Below, one piece after another: positions 12,446-23,805 of a DNA stretch of 64,000 nucleotides. The notes beneath the pieces are model-generated. The model worked only from the letters and a program-made list of their open reading frames with translations, was not told the origin of the DNA and did no database searches. Origin of the DNA: Larimichthys crocea (lineage: Eukaryota > Chordata > Actinopteri > Sciaenidae). The position numbers were made by a program, and so were the translations under genes. Within the stretch, counting starts at the first letter, position 1, and the number at the start of each line of letters is the position of its first letter. The stretch is from assembly GCF_000972845.2 (NCBI RefSeq), contig NC_040016.1, positions 9,816,701-9,880,700 of the forward strand. The letters run 5' to 3'.

Positions 12446-12768
12446 ATATCAGATTTAGCTGGTATCCTTAATGCCCATTTGTTTTCCAACTAATTTTGGC
12501 CAAATAAAAGAAAACTGACACATGAAACTTGTTCTAAACAAAACTGTAACATGAATGTCATTGTTAGCTGCTGTCCAATAACTTACCAGCACCGAAGGTT
12601 TCTTTATTTTTTTCTACTTCTTTTAAACTTTGCTTTTTTGACACTTGATGCTTTCTTTAAAAATCCACATTAACCAGTTAAATTACTAATAAGTTAAGGC
12701 TGTTGTGTTCATCACACTCATATACATCATACAGACAATCCACAAACACATTTTTACTGCGTGTGATC

Positions 12769-14201
12769 CAGAGCCAGCCCGTGGCATAGGCAGTATAGGC
12801 AAACGCTAAGGGCACCGTCCAAAAAACGAACTTTCACTTTTCTTATACTAAAACTCCTTAGCACTACTATTTCTTGATATGAAAAAATAAGCCCACGTTA
12901 ATTTAACTGAATAGCAAAGCCTATTAAATAATAATAACAATAATTCTCTCCTAAGCCCTACTCTCCTCTGACTGATTAGACTGTACCAGTCTCAGTTTTC
13001 TGACGTCACCTCGTTATTGACAATAATTATGTGAAAACGACAAAAACTCTTTGGTGCCTGGGAAAGGAAGAAAAAAAGAAGAGGAGGAAAAACTCAACAA
13101 AGACGGAGGTACGGTAGAGATAATGTCATGTATTTATTTGTCTGTTGCTGAACGACAGTAACTTTTAGTCTAACGCGGTTTTATAATCAATATAAAGCGT
13201 TCGCTTGTTTTGACATCAGTTAATGTGATGGAGCGGCCTGACAGCTGTTATGGAAAATAATAACGTGGGTAACTTCTCCCACCTTACATTTCTCAGGATG
13301 ATTTGTAAAGATTAGATCTATTCAGCAGGTGTTATACATCTGTCTGCATGTTTATTGACATGTGTTTAACTAGTGTTTGCTCTGCTTGTAATAGTCATTT
13401 TCCACACCTTCATATATTAGAGTTGTACGGCTGGTTGTTTGTTGCGTTGCAGTTCATACTGTCTAAAGTGTGTTTATAGTGTTAAACTTTACATCAGTTT
13501 TAAAGTGCACATCATTAATGCTAATACTTCATAACTTAGCATTCCCATATGTTATATTACACTGCAGTTTATTGCTTCTTTGCATTCTACTAATCAGCAG
13601 TTCACTATAATGATAATAAGATTGCATCTAATTTGCATTTCAGAAATAATTGCATTGTATATGATGTGATAAATGAGACAGAATAGTGGAAATCATGCCT
13701 CTCTTAAGTTTTTCAATTTTATTATTTTGTTTCATTTTTTGGTATTTTGTTTTTTTATGATTAGACTGCAACACCCAATGGTTTCACACCACACCTCTTA
13801 TCTCTTCAGGTGTGCTGCTGAGATATCTGAATCCCACCCTGCCAGTCTTGGGTGCCAGTTATCTCCACTTCAGCAACATCGAGTGATCCTCCTGTCGCCT
13901 CCACCTCTTGTTTACAATTTTTATTTTGTGGGTATATATATATGTGTGTGTTTATTTAATTTAATTGCATTTTTGTACATTACCTATTTTTGATTTATTT
14001 GTATTTTTATTTGATTTTATTATCTTTGTGTTTACTGTTTTGATCGGGCAACTTGTTTTGTAAAAATAAAATAAAAAGTCAAAGACAAAGTTATTCAGTT
14101 TCTTGTGTGTTTGTATGTAAATTGGCAGTGCTGCGATGCAAGGGGGTCGGGCACCACCCTAAATCTTGCCTCGGGCGCCACATTGGTTAGGCCTGGGACT
14201 G
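12769..14201. mobile_element. hAT transposon, 1.43 kb, perfect 8-bp target duplication
   Basis: Begins CAGAGCCAGCCCGTGGC and ends GGCCTGGGACTG; both ends fit a CAG-N2-CCAGSCC-type hAT terminus followed by a GGGCRCC-rich subterminal block (GGGCACC near 12,811, GGGCGCC near 14,175). It is flanked by an exact GTGTGATC duplication (12,761-12,768 and 14,202-14,209). A purine-rich stretch at about 13,061-13,110 could be the start of the usual basic N-terminus of the encoded protein, but no long transposase frame survives, so it is non-autonomous. The open frame at 13,673-13,993 is low-complexity and not coding by appearance. Confidence 0.9.
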
Positions 14202-14209
14202 GTGTGATC

Positions 14210-15234
14210 ATGTTAACTCTAATTTGGCTTTTCAAAATAATATGTTTTTCTCAGACACTCCATGGCATGGCTCAGTGAAATAATAAATTCAAATATATTA
14301 TATATTGTTGTATAATCTATATTACTATTAAATATTACCTTGTCACACTTGTACAGTGTATAGATCTTTTTTTGTATTTACTATTTTATAATATTCCTTT
14401 TTTTTTTAACCTAAAATTCTATTGTCTTATATTTATTGTCTTATATTTCAGCTTATTTTTATTGTGTAACAGACACATAATAACATATAATAGTTATGTG
14501 TAGTGCTGTTACACAATTAATGCTCACACATTTCATTGTATTGTTGTGTTACTGTGTTAACATGAACCTGAAAACTGAAAATACTGAAGCGAGGCAACTG
14601 ACATAATTTATTGACTGACTGTCAGCCAGTTCAAATCATACAAAAACGTATTATTTATCACATATAATCACACACACAAAATTCAAAATAGGTTGTAATA
14701 AGAAAAATAGTGACTCTGCAATAATAATCAGTGTATAATAACAACAACAACACGAATAAGGGAACAAACAGTCCTAGCCGGTGCCCTTATACTGTGTGAT
14801 CCTGGAGGCTTGAGGGCAGACACTCTCACAGTTGGACAGGACAGACCGTAGTCAGAGCATGAGTGCTACAAAAAAAGAGTACAGATCCCCACCTAGTGGT
14901 GTGAAGCTTTTATGCAGTTGGACAAAAACATGTTTGTCCCCTCTGTGCTTACAGCTGTTAAAGCAGCCTCAGTTTGCCAAATCTAAAAGTGTACAGACAC
15001 TAGACCTTTCTAGCAAACATTTCACTTGTACATTAACAAAACCCACAGCGTTAAAGCTCTTCGCCAAGCAATTCTCTTGATAATTTTATGAAGTTTTATA
15101 CACTGTTATCAGGAATAAAACTTGGTAAATACAGTTTCAAATACACAGTTACTGTTGTCTGTTAACTCTCCAGTATTGAAGACTTCCTAACTACCCAACC
15201 ATTCACTCATTTCCCTGACCATCATCACTGTGCT
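14210..15234. other. non-coding, AT-rich
   Basis: AT-rich sequence with no recognised exon or repeat boundary. A polyadenylation-like AATAAA occurs on the plus strand near 15,113. Confidence 0.4.
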
Positions 15235-17782
15235 TTAACATTTCAGAGATGTTGCAACTGGATTTCGCTCAACATGTTTGCTCAAGCAAACTGGCCTCTG
15301 GCATAGCAGTACAGCCTGAACTTGATCAACTATGAACAAGAAGTACAAGAAGCCAAAGCTTATCTTTGCAAGTGAAAACAAAAAATCTTGTTTCTGGGTG
15401 TCTCCGGCCTTTTCTGAAATCTGACCCAGTTTTTCAGAAAGCTGACTCTCGCCATCTGGTGCAGCAGAAAAGACTAAAAAACACAGAGGCCTACTTTTAT
15501 CTGAAACAAAACTCTTAACTCCCCCCATGAACATTATACTAAAAGCAAATGACTTACATCCTTTAGGCCTTACCTGGTAACAGGATAAAAAGCCTGATAG
15601 CTCTTGTTATTCCTTCAGTGGTTTTCTCTTTGCTCTCTGCTGCTTAAGTCAGGCTCTGTGTCTACACCCTTTTGCTAAAAATGAGACTACTGTGCATATC
15701 ACTGGCTGCTGGGAGATTTTTTTTTTCTTCACTCCTTCAAGGCAAAGCTCTTGGAATTTAGCATCTTGTTTGCAGAGGCCACACACCAGAAATAAAACAG
15801 TGTTTTCACTTTACATAGAGAACGTGAAATGTAAAACGCCATGAAACCAAACTGAACAAAGCATAACTTTCTCTAATTAGGTTAGATTCAAAGGCTGATG
15901 ATGCCAAACTTACGTATTGTATGTGTTTGTAAAGCAATGTGAGAGCTTTTAATCACTTCAGTTTAAAAGAAGGTAAGAGCTCCTCCATTATTATTCTTCC
16001 TAGTGTCTCCAAATGAATGGAAAACATACAGAGATTTTGATAATACGGTTGAAATATTTCAAGGAAAAGTTGTAATATATAAAATCCCCTGTAGTACAGA
16101 AGTCCGAGCAGTATGTGAGCTTTAATAAATAAGAAGCTTATTATTAGAGACTTTAACCCTGTGTGTCTCTGTACGGACATTTTTGTCCTTTTTCAGTTTT
16201 TTAATCTTTCAGAAATATTCAACACACAATGTAAAAACACATCCCGTTCACTAAACAATCCTTTGTCCACGTATTCATTTTGAGGTACTTCTGCTACTTG
16301 AGTGTTTCTATTTTGTGCTCCTTTATATTTTTAATCCACTACAATTCAGAGGTAAACAGTGCATTTATTTGAAACCTTAAATTACTTGGAGGTGGATTTA
16401 GATTAATAATATAATATAAATTATGATGTATTATTATGGATAAAGATGCGACTAAAGATGCCCTTGTAAAAATTCTTAAGCTTCCACCTTTACCAGCTGT
16501 AATATTAAATTAGTGCACACATTAAGATATATATATTGGAAATATAACTTGTATTCTGCACAATGAGCTCTTTGAGTGTATTTTGATAATACAATACTTT
16601 GTGATTTTATTTCTATACTTTTCTACTTTTATATTTCTGTACTTAAATAACAGATTAAAGTATTTCTTAAATTACACTGGGGAACACAATTTTTGTTGAG
16701 TTAGGTCTGACAGCTGCTTTTTAACTAGTTTTTGGGTGCAGAATCCAAAACTGATCTCAGTTTTTCTCTATCACGTCAAGTTTTTGAACTATAGGATCCC
16801 TGTTTTCTTAAAAAACTGTGCTTGTTTTCATTAAACAAAAATTTGCAGTCTGTGCAACTATCTTTTTGCTCTCGCCAAACCACGGGGACACCAAATGCCA
16901 ACTTTTCACGCGTCCCTTTGGTCTGTAAACTCTCCACACACTGCTTGCACACTTTGTGAGGGGCCCGTGGCTTGTTGTCTTGTCACAGAGTTTTACTTTA
17001 AAATATGCAAAATATGCTTGTTTGACAAATGCATTGATGTTTGCCCTCTAACTACCACAAATATAGCAAAAGGAGTCAGGGTTGTTTAGGCATTTGGGAC
17101 GAGAAGTAGCAGGAGCAGACATGATCTGGAACAAAGGAAATACATACCTATGGAAATAAAACACTAAGATGGAATAGTTACAAGCATTGAAAACTACAAA
17201 AACAGCATAAAACGGTGTGCCCATGATTACAAGGTGAAGAGAAAAGCCAGCACAGATCCTCTTCATTCCTACTATGTCAGCTTTGCAGATATTGATAGTA
17301 CTGACCTATCGGGAGCTGCACACACCTCTCACCTCTCACCGCGCTGTCTCAATGTGTGACTGCACAAACAAGTTGCCACATAGCTGTAGATGAGTCCAGT
17401 CGTAATCAGCTGGAAAAGTCTTACTACAGCTAAATTTTGTAATCAGCATGCCAATTTTAGTTTTAATCTAACTCAACAGAGAAAAAAAAAATAATTAAAA
17501 TTGTTCCCCAGTGTCATTAAGTGGAAATTAAATTACTCACTATACAAGTTGATATTTTATGGATATTTTTAAAAACCCTCCTCCTCATACAGCCTGAGTC
17601 AGAGGATGTAGAGGCGAGGAAGTGAAACTCAGTGAAATGCTGCAGGAAGCTTTCAGATCTTTTAGACATACAACATAATATATATAAATATATATATATT
17701 TTTAAAATGAACACAGGTGACTATAACTGAGTACATGCAGTGGATGTTTCCTTGGCAGATGTTTTGACTTACCACCTGACAT
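15235..17782 (-). CDS. candidate small spliced gene, unknown product
   Basis: I do not recognise this gene. The model is built from splice signals on the minus strand: a 46-bp exon (17,773-17,818) after TTCTCCTGCAG holds ATG in good context (ACAACAATGTC) and ends at a strong GTAAGT donor after one base of a codon. A second exon begins after CTGCACCAG at 15,455 in the matching phase and stays open to a stop at 15,235. The joined product would be 76 residues, starting MSGDGESQLSEKLGQ, hydrophilic at first and then with one hydrophobic stretch (FGFLYFLFIV) that could be a membrane helix. A possible 5'UTR exon ends at a GTAACT donor at 18,153 in a CpG-containing region. The intron holds two transposons. 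Downstream I see no poly(A) signal at a good distance. It could be chance splice-like motifs or a non-coding RNA. Confidence 0.3.
16262..16673. mobile_element. DNA-transposon relic (AGTACTTTTACTTAAGTA family)
   Basis: Degenerate copy of a very common teleost non-autonomous element: GAGGTACTTCTGCTACTTGAGTG, a TAATCCACTACAATTCAGAGG block, and a later CTTCCACCTTTACCAGCTGTAATATTAAA block are all in the family order. Ends are eroded. Related pieces occur at 18,805-18,935, 33,890-34,030, 35,225-35,400, 51,289-51,425 and 63,380-63,584. Confidence 0.6.
16674..17514. mobile_element. DNA transposon with CACTGGGGAACA ends
   Basis: Left end CACTGGGGAACACAATTTT and right end, read inward, CACTGGGGAACAATTTT; after a spacer both continue into TGTTGAGTTAG, so the inverted repeats are about 30 bp with a gap. 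I cannot fix the target duplication; TTA occurs on both sides but not symmetrically. The interior carries a broken reading frame on the minus strand. I do not assign the superfamily with confidence. Confidence 0.75.
16870..17122 (-). pseudogene. broken transposon-encoded protein (LNNPDSFCYICG family)
   Basis: On the minus strand an ATG at 17,122 opens a frame reading MSAPATSRPK and then LNNPDSFCYICG, the start of an uncharacterised cysteine-rich protein that I know as a many-copy repeat product in fish and arthropod genomes. It hits a stop at once; the following sequence continues the family pattern with FVKQAYFAYFKVKL, then shifts frame and goes on with VCKQCVESL- and TKGTREKLAFGV-like peptides. 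At least one stop and one frameshift make it dead. It lies wholly inside the element at 16,674-17,514. Confidence 0.65.
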
Positions 17783-17960
17783 TGTTGTGGAGCAGCAGAA
17801 GTAAACACAGGAAACGTCCTGCAGGAGAACAACGCACACAAACATGGCAGGCGGTGTTATTATTACACGGACCACAGACAGCTCAGGTTATCTATTAACG
17901 TCAGATAACCTGTAAAGTTTGCTCACGTTACAAAACTGACGTTAATAAAAATGTGCTGCT

Positions 17961-18029
17961 CCACACACACACAAACCATACACACACAACACACACCACA
18001 CAAACACACACACACACACACACACACAA
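17961..18029. repeat. imperfect CA microsatellite
   Basis: Nearly continuous CA repeats with short interruptions. Confidence 0.95.
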
Positions 18030-18526
18030 GCTACGGTTTAACGTTAGCGAGCCGTTTGTTACGTTAACCGTCACGTCAGTTAGTCGGTTAATTAGTTAGT
18101 TAACCACTAAACCAGCCGAGTAATGTCATTTCATGCTGTAAATAGTCAGTTACCAGATGTTTTCTTCACCTTCGCCTCACTGGCTGCGTCTGTGCTTTTC
18201 TCTGTGCAGTTTCCTCTACAGAGACCAAGTTTTTACTTTGACAGGAGCCGCCCGCTGTGGGTATGTCGGCGTTCAAAGGTCGTCAAATTAAACACGCCTT
18301 AATAAATTCACACGCATACAACACAAAGGGCTTTCGGGGACCCTGTATTGTTGGGTATAAGTGATACCTGTGGGTTTGTTGTTTTTTAAATTACTTTTTA
18401 TTATTTTTTCTTATTAACATACACATCCTGAACAATAATTTATTTATAATACATTATTATATTATATATATTATATTATATTATATTGTATTGTAATAAT
18501 TTTAATAATAATAATTTATATTTTTT
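18030..18526. other. CpG-containing segment then TA-rich spacer
   Basis: About 18,030-18,310 has several CpGs and repeated GTTA/ACGTTA motifs, and on the minus strand a plausible 5'UTR donor (CATCTG then GTAACT) at 18,153; it could be the promoter of the candidate gene at 15,235-17,782. About 18,440-18,526 is TATTA-rich low-complexity DNA up to the left boundary of copy A. Confidence 0.3.
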
Positions 18527-18531
18527 ACAAT

Positions 18532-18573
18532 AATTCCCCCCTGGGTTATTAAGTATTTCTGATTCTGATTCTA
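18532..18573 (-). repeat. retroposon tail at left boundary of copy A
   Basis: Read on the minus strand it is the AGAATCAGAATCAGAAATACTT tail followed by AATAACCCAG, the same family as 9,454-9,525. The equivalent tail starts copy B. Confidence 0.7.
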
Positions 18574-20352
18574 AAACAACATAACTAAACATAACATGAC
18601 GAGGAGAGGATTGTACATTATGTAAGCAGCAGAGTCAAATAAGCACATCATACATAAAAATATAGGATGCTGCTCGAAAATAGGGAAAAGATTAAAATAA
18701 ATCTTGATGGGGGTTTGGATACCTGTCGTTTTTACACCACGTGGTATGCTTAATTTGCATAAATGTATATGTTTGATTCTTATTATAAATATTTAGATGT
18801 TTAAGTTGCATGTTATTATGGTGAAGATAAGACTTTATAGAGGCCCTTGGAGAAATCTAAGCTTCCACTTTACCAGCTGCAATATTAATTAGTGTACACA
18901 TTAAGACATATTATATAATATATATACAATAAAAAAAAAAAAAAAAATTCAGACACATTCTCGTTTATTCATATTATACACATAGGTTAATTGTGGTTTA
19001 ATTTTCACTGCCATAGGTTTGGAAGAGATTGATAATATTACTTTATCTACAAAAATAAATCACATTAATTCATGAGACAGGTAAAAATATTTTATTCCAA
19101 CTTAGGACAACAGTGTACATACTGTATATACGTACATACGTACATTTCTAAAATATTAAATAAAGTGACAAATGCTAATACTACTTATTGTATATGTTGC
19201 AATCAAACGCATTATCTCACTAGCAGAGTTAAACAGCTCTGTGTGTTATAACACATTATTATCTCAAGTCTTTACAACTCTCAGATGCCGTACCAGAAGC
19301 AAGTTAGCCTGCGAAGACCACACTAACATAATTGGTTAAACGAATATGTTTTATTGAAGGAAGTTCAATTTGAATATACACAAAGACAACTGATTGTAAA
19401 TCAATTATTGATGTTTCAGTAGCTGCATATTCTCATAAAATGTTGAAAACACATTTTGCCTATTTGTGTTTGTATTGTTCACTTTTATTCTGCTCATGTG
19501 TCTGAGTTTTATTCCTTTCTCTCCGTTTTAAATTCATTTGTCAGAGCTTATTTCCTCTTCTCTCCTCTCATTCTTCCTTTGTCTTGTCTGCATGTACAAA
19601 CGGTATCTCTTTTTTGTAAAATGCTGCAATGGTCTGGAAAGGTTTGTGGAAACACAGAAATGATTTTGTTGTTTTTTTGCTCTCTCTCTCTCTTTCTCTG
19701 TCTTAATCACAGGGTTTTTTTCTGCCACCACAGATCCAGCTTTGATCCTCTTATCCATCTGCTTTCACTTCAACAGCAGGTACGTGATACAAAGCATGAC
19801 CTCCATCTGAAGTCAACTTTTTAGGTTTGTACAGTGACAATATCACCCCTTACAGGACACGGTCAATAACATTACAAATGGAATAAGATTTTGAGTGAAT
19901 ACGTGGGACCTCTTCTTTACAGTGGTATTGGCTACAATATCCCACATAACTTTACACAGCATAACCATAAGCCCTCTTGATACTGGCATGTGGACACATC
20001 TATTGGTATTTGTGTCTACAAATGTTGATTTCTTTTAGAGAGAATAATATCTATAACTGTACTATCAATATTTTGTAATAAAATTTGTCAAAGGCTATGT
20101 GTAATGAGAAATTTGTCTTATGCAGTGACAGAGACACACAAATTGATCACATGACCAGCTCTACACAGAGTTTTATCATCTTTCAGTCATTGTTTGATTT
20201 TAGGTACAACTTCCACAGTTATGGCTCAACCTCACTGCACTCAGCCGGTTGTTTCCACATGCGACAGCAGCTGTTTCCGTGAGAAGCTCTGATAGACAAA
20301 CTGTATGTTATCTGCCTAGCACCAAATGACAGACAGACAAATTTAGACACAT

Positions 20353-20400
20353 TTTTAGCACCTTGTTTGCCAGCTACTGCTGGCAAACAAGGTGCTAAAA
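20353..20400. repeat. perfect 22-bp hairpin, copy A
   Basis: Left arm 20,353-20,374 (starts TTTTAGCACC, ends GCCAGC) is the exact reverse complement of 20,379-20,400, with a four-base loop TACT. Both arms are also perfect in copy B (36,979-37,027), where only the loop differs (TACAT). Function unknown. Confidence 0.95.
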
Positions 20401-21584
20401 TAAAAGAGAGCATATTACCCCAAGGAAGTAGGGGAAAGAACCAGAACGAAAAGAGAGTGAGAAGAGCAACTGGATTTAACATTCATCAGGTGCTATATTA
20501 ACTGATCGCTAAATGCCATAGCAACTTTATAGTGTTGTTTTCAGGTAGTTCTCTGCCCTCAAGTGGAAAAAAAATATTACTGGCGCTTTGAGCTCATACA
20601 GTTATACTGTATTTAGATGCTTTTACATATTTGTCTCATAAACTAACACATTATACATATGTAGATATTCCCATCTCACTTCCCTCGGGCATCCCCACAC
20701 ATTGAGCACTCAGGCGTAGACACTGCCTAATGCTAACATAATTTATTTGTTGATTTACTGAGCCACCGTGTCATACAGTTGTTTCATGTTATCCACCTTC
20801 TACTCTACCCTGAAATTCTTTATTTTTTGTTTGCAACTTGTGCTGTTCTGCTTTTCTTTCTGTTTGCAGTTAGCTTTTTTATGTCACATACATGGAAGTG
20901 AATTTTCAGCAACAATTTGTCTTCTGCTTTGCATTTCTTGGTGCCAAGCTATTAATATAGATTGTTTTATTGTTAAAACAGGTGCTATCACCTAGAGTAC
21001 ATTTTACTTTTAAAAGCATACGTATGAATTTGGTGTTACTTTTGCAAAGAAAAACGAACAAAAACAAAACAAAAAAACAATAGGACAAAAGCTATTTAAA
21101 CAAACAAAATGTAAATCTACAAAATTTTCACAAATAAGACGTAGTCTGTCAGAAAATTATATCTAAGTTTAAATCTGAAAACTATAGATATTAAGGTAAA
21201 GCAATCACCAACATTACAAGAAATAATCTTAAGTCATTGTGAAACAGCAGAATAGACAGAGTTATTCCAGTTTATGCTATGAGATCACTACAACAAGCCA
21301 TCTCAAGACGGTGAAAATAATATGAAATATGGAATAAAAATGTCATTTCTGGTTTTTCTAGGAATTTATTTTAAAGTCACAGATAAGGTGTCTTGTTGGT
21401 TCCCAATAGAGCAAACTCCTCCTACCACCCACTACAGCACTGAGAATGTCACTAGGTAATAATTGCCATGGGGATGGCAGAGCCTGGTGAAGCTGGGGGC
21501 GGTTTGACTGAGGTCCATCGTTGAGGTGTGAGGCCTGTCGCGCACCAGCATTTTCCAACTGAAACACAGCATTAAACAGTGGCG

Positions 21585-21655
<71 letters not shown>

Positions 21656-21661
21656 CTATCT
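21585..21661. repeat. TATC microsatellite, copy A
   Basis: Tetranucleotide TATC array with a few interruptions; the copy B allele at 38,177-38,244 is uninterrupted and of different length. Confidence 0.97.
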
Positions 21662-21948
21662 TCATCGATAGATGAAGGTCATACCACTGGCTTTAGCCTT
21701 TGAAGTTTAAATGTTACCTTAAGGTCAAAGTGTTTGACGTATCTCGGACCCCGCCACCCCTCTTTGTGATGAAATATCAAGCCAAGCAGAAATATGCAGC
21801 ACACATTGACTCGAGAGTACCGTTATACAGAAACAGAGCTGAGATCTGGAGTACAATAAGCTATGAAGAACCCTAATGTAGGGTCACTAAACTGTACGCG
21901 TGAAATGACAATAATGCATCCAAAATGTTTTACAAACATAGAAAACTC

Positions 21949-21954
21949 TTTATT
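21949..21954 (-). other. candidate gpr61 poly(A) signal, copy A
   Basis: AATAAA on the minus strand, 1.9 kb beyond the gpr61 stop, conserved in copy B at 38,537-38,542. It would define a long 3'UTR; other AATAAA motifs exist, so this is a guess. Confidence 0.25.
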
Positions 21955-23567
21955 ACAACAGTATCTCTCACTCGACCTTTAGCCATGTATTTTTCTAAAC
22001 ACATTCATATCATTGAGTACAGTGGAAGTCATTTTTTTATTTTATCACAGCATAAAAAAAACAATCTCTGAACAAGTGAAAATCCTAACACAAATGTTCA
22101 ACATCATTCACAGTTTTGAATATTTAAGACGATGATGAAAAGAAGAAGATATCAAGCTCAAACAGCTTTTGATTATGGATTGGCCTCATCACTCAAAAAC
22201 AAAAATGTCTTAAAAACCCTGTATCCACATGACATGAGAAAGAATCTGTCATTTCAAATATCTCCACATATGTTTGTCATATTTATCCAGTTTGCTATAA
22301 AATACTATGTCATCTCGTCACCAAAGTCTGCTCCCTTGTGTCTAATAAAAACCTCTGAACAAATCACACCTGCTTTAGTCTCCTTACAACATTAGAATAG
22401 AGTCATACTTGACATGGAACTGCACAGGATTGTAAAATAATGTTTGTTTTTTCCTGCATGTGAGGTAAAAAAAAACCCTGATGAGCAGGGCAGTCAAAAA
22501 ATGTAAATGTATTCTCCTTCCGGATGAAAATCTGCAAACAATGAAGGCAGTTACTGCATACGGGTCAACATACTCAGCCTCCTTGTAGTGAAATTTCAAA
22601 AACAGTACTTAAACTCACAAATCAAAAGAAAAAAAAGGGTTGTTGAGTGAAATACACAAACCACACACTTATACAGTTCTACTAAACTAAACTACAGTTG
22701 TAGTACACTTAACAAATGTAAGAAATAGAATCATATTTGAATGCAGTGCATCAAGAGAATACTGTTTTTTTAAGATCCATATCCAAATATACTGATAATA
22801 CGTCACAAGGCATTAGCTGGGTGACCCTTAAGATGACTTATAAAGTCAATCTAAATTGGTCACAACAGATCTGGCTTGCTTTTTAAGAAAAAAAAAAAAC
22901 AAAACATGTTTGGACAAGCACCAAAGAAAGAACAAAATTCAGATGGTTAACTGTAAACAACGTGGAGCAATTCCATGAGAGTTGGCCACGCCATGTACCC
23001 TCCTAATCTTATAATCAGGTTGACGTAAGGTAAGAGTGGCATTATCACTGATGAAAGCCCAACTACCAATCAAGTGGCAGTAGTGCTTTTCCTCAATGGG
23101 TCCGCCAATATCATCATAATTTGTTGTTTTTATTATTTTTTTATTTCGTCTTCTTTGACTTCTCTCGCAGTAATTTACAAAACTCTTTTCAAAAATAATG
23201 AAGTTATCGGAGTCTCAGATCGTTTCCTTGGCAGTTACAAATACGTATCAGTTGGTGTGTGGAACCATTTCATCTTCATTTCTGAATACCAAAGGCAATT
23301 ATCTAATAGCAAAATAATAAAGCATTAATTGAGAGGGAGCGAGTGTATTTAGCATGTGTTCCCTAATTTGAGACAAAGAGGAAAACATTGAAAACTCTGA
23401 AAACTATTCTGCATCTTCGTGAATCAGAACATATAATGTTGTTTTTTTTATTTATTAAAATAAAAGGCTTTAACAGTTACATCAATATTAATTCACTGAG
23501 TCATTAACTGTACAGAGCTGAGCGGTTGTGTGGAATGTTTTAAAATCTAGCAGTAATTTCCCTGTTC

Positions 23568-23572
23568 ACAAA
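23568..23572. other. empty site of the copy-B LTR insertion
   Basis: Copy A reads TGTTC-ACAAA-CAACAG here. Copy B has ACAAA on both sides of the 687-bp insertion at 40,195-40,881, so copy A keeps the pre-insertion state. Confidence 0.92.
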
Positions 23573-23805
23573 CAACAGTTTAAATGCATCTACAAAAAAC
23601 TGCGTGTTTTATCATCGTGTCTGTGCGCAGGATGAAATCTGATGAGGCAGTGCAATGAATCAAAGGTACAATTTAAAGTCATTTAAATGAGCTGCTGAAA
23701 GCTGTCAGTACAAATAGAGAAACATATTTTCACCTAAATCTCCTGAACAGTTCATATCTGAATGATCCAAATGATTCTATTTTCAGGAAACAAAGACATT
23801 AAAAT

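Noticed and set aside
13673..13993. 106-codon frame inside the 1.4-kb hAT
   Set aside because: Rich in F/I/L from T-rich DNA, no transposase motif.
19456..19824. 122-codon open frame on the plus strand
   Set aside because: Low-complexity F/L/S-rich translation, frame not kept in copy B (36,141-36,350 is a shorter version), no family resemblance.
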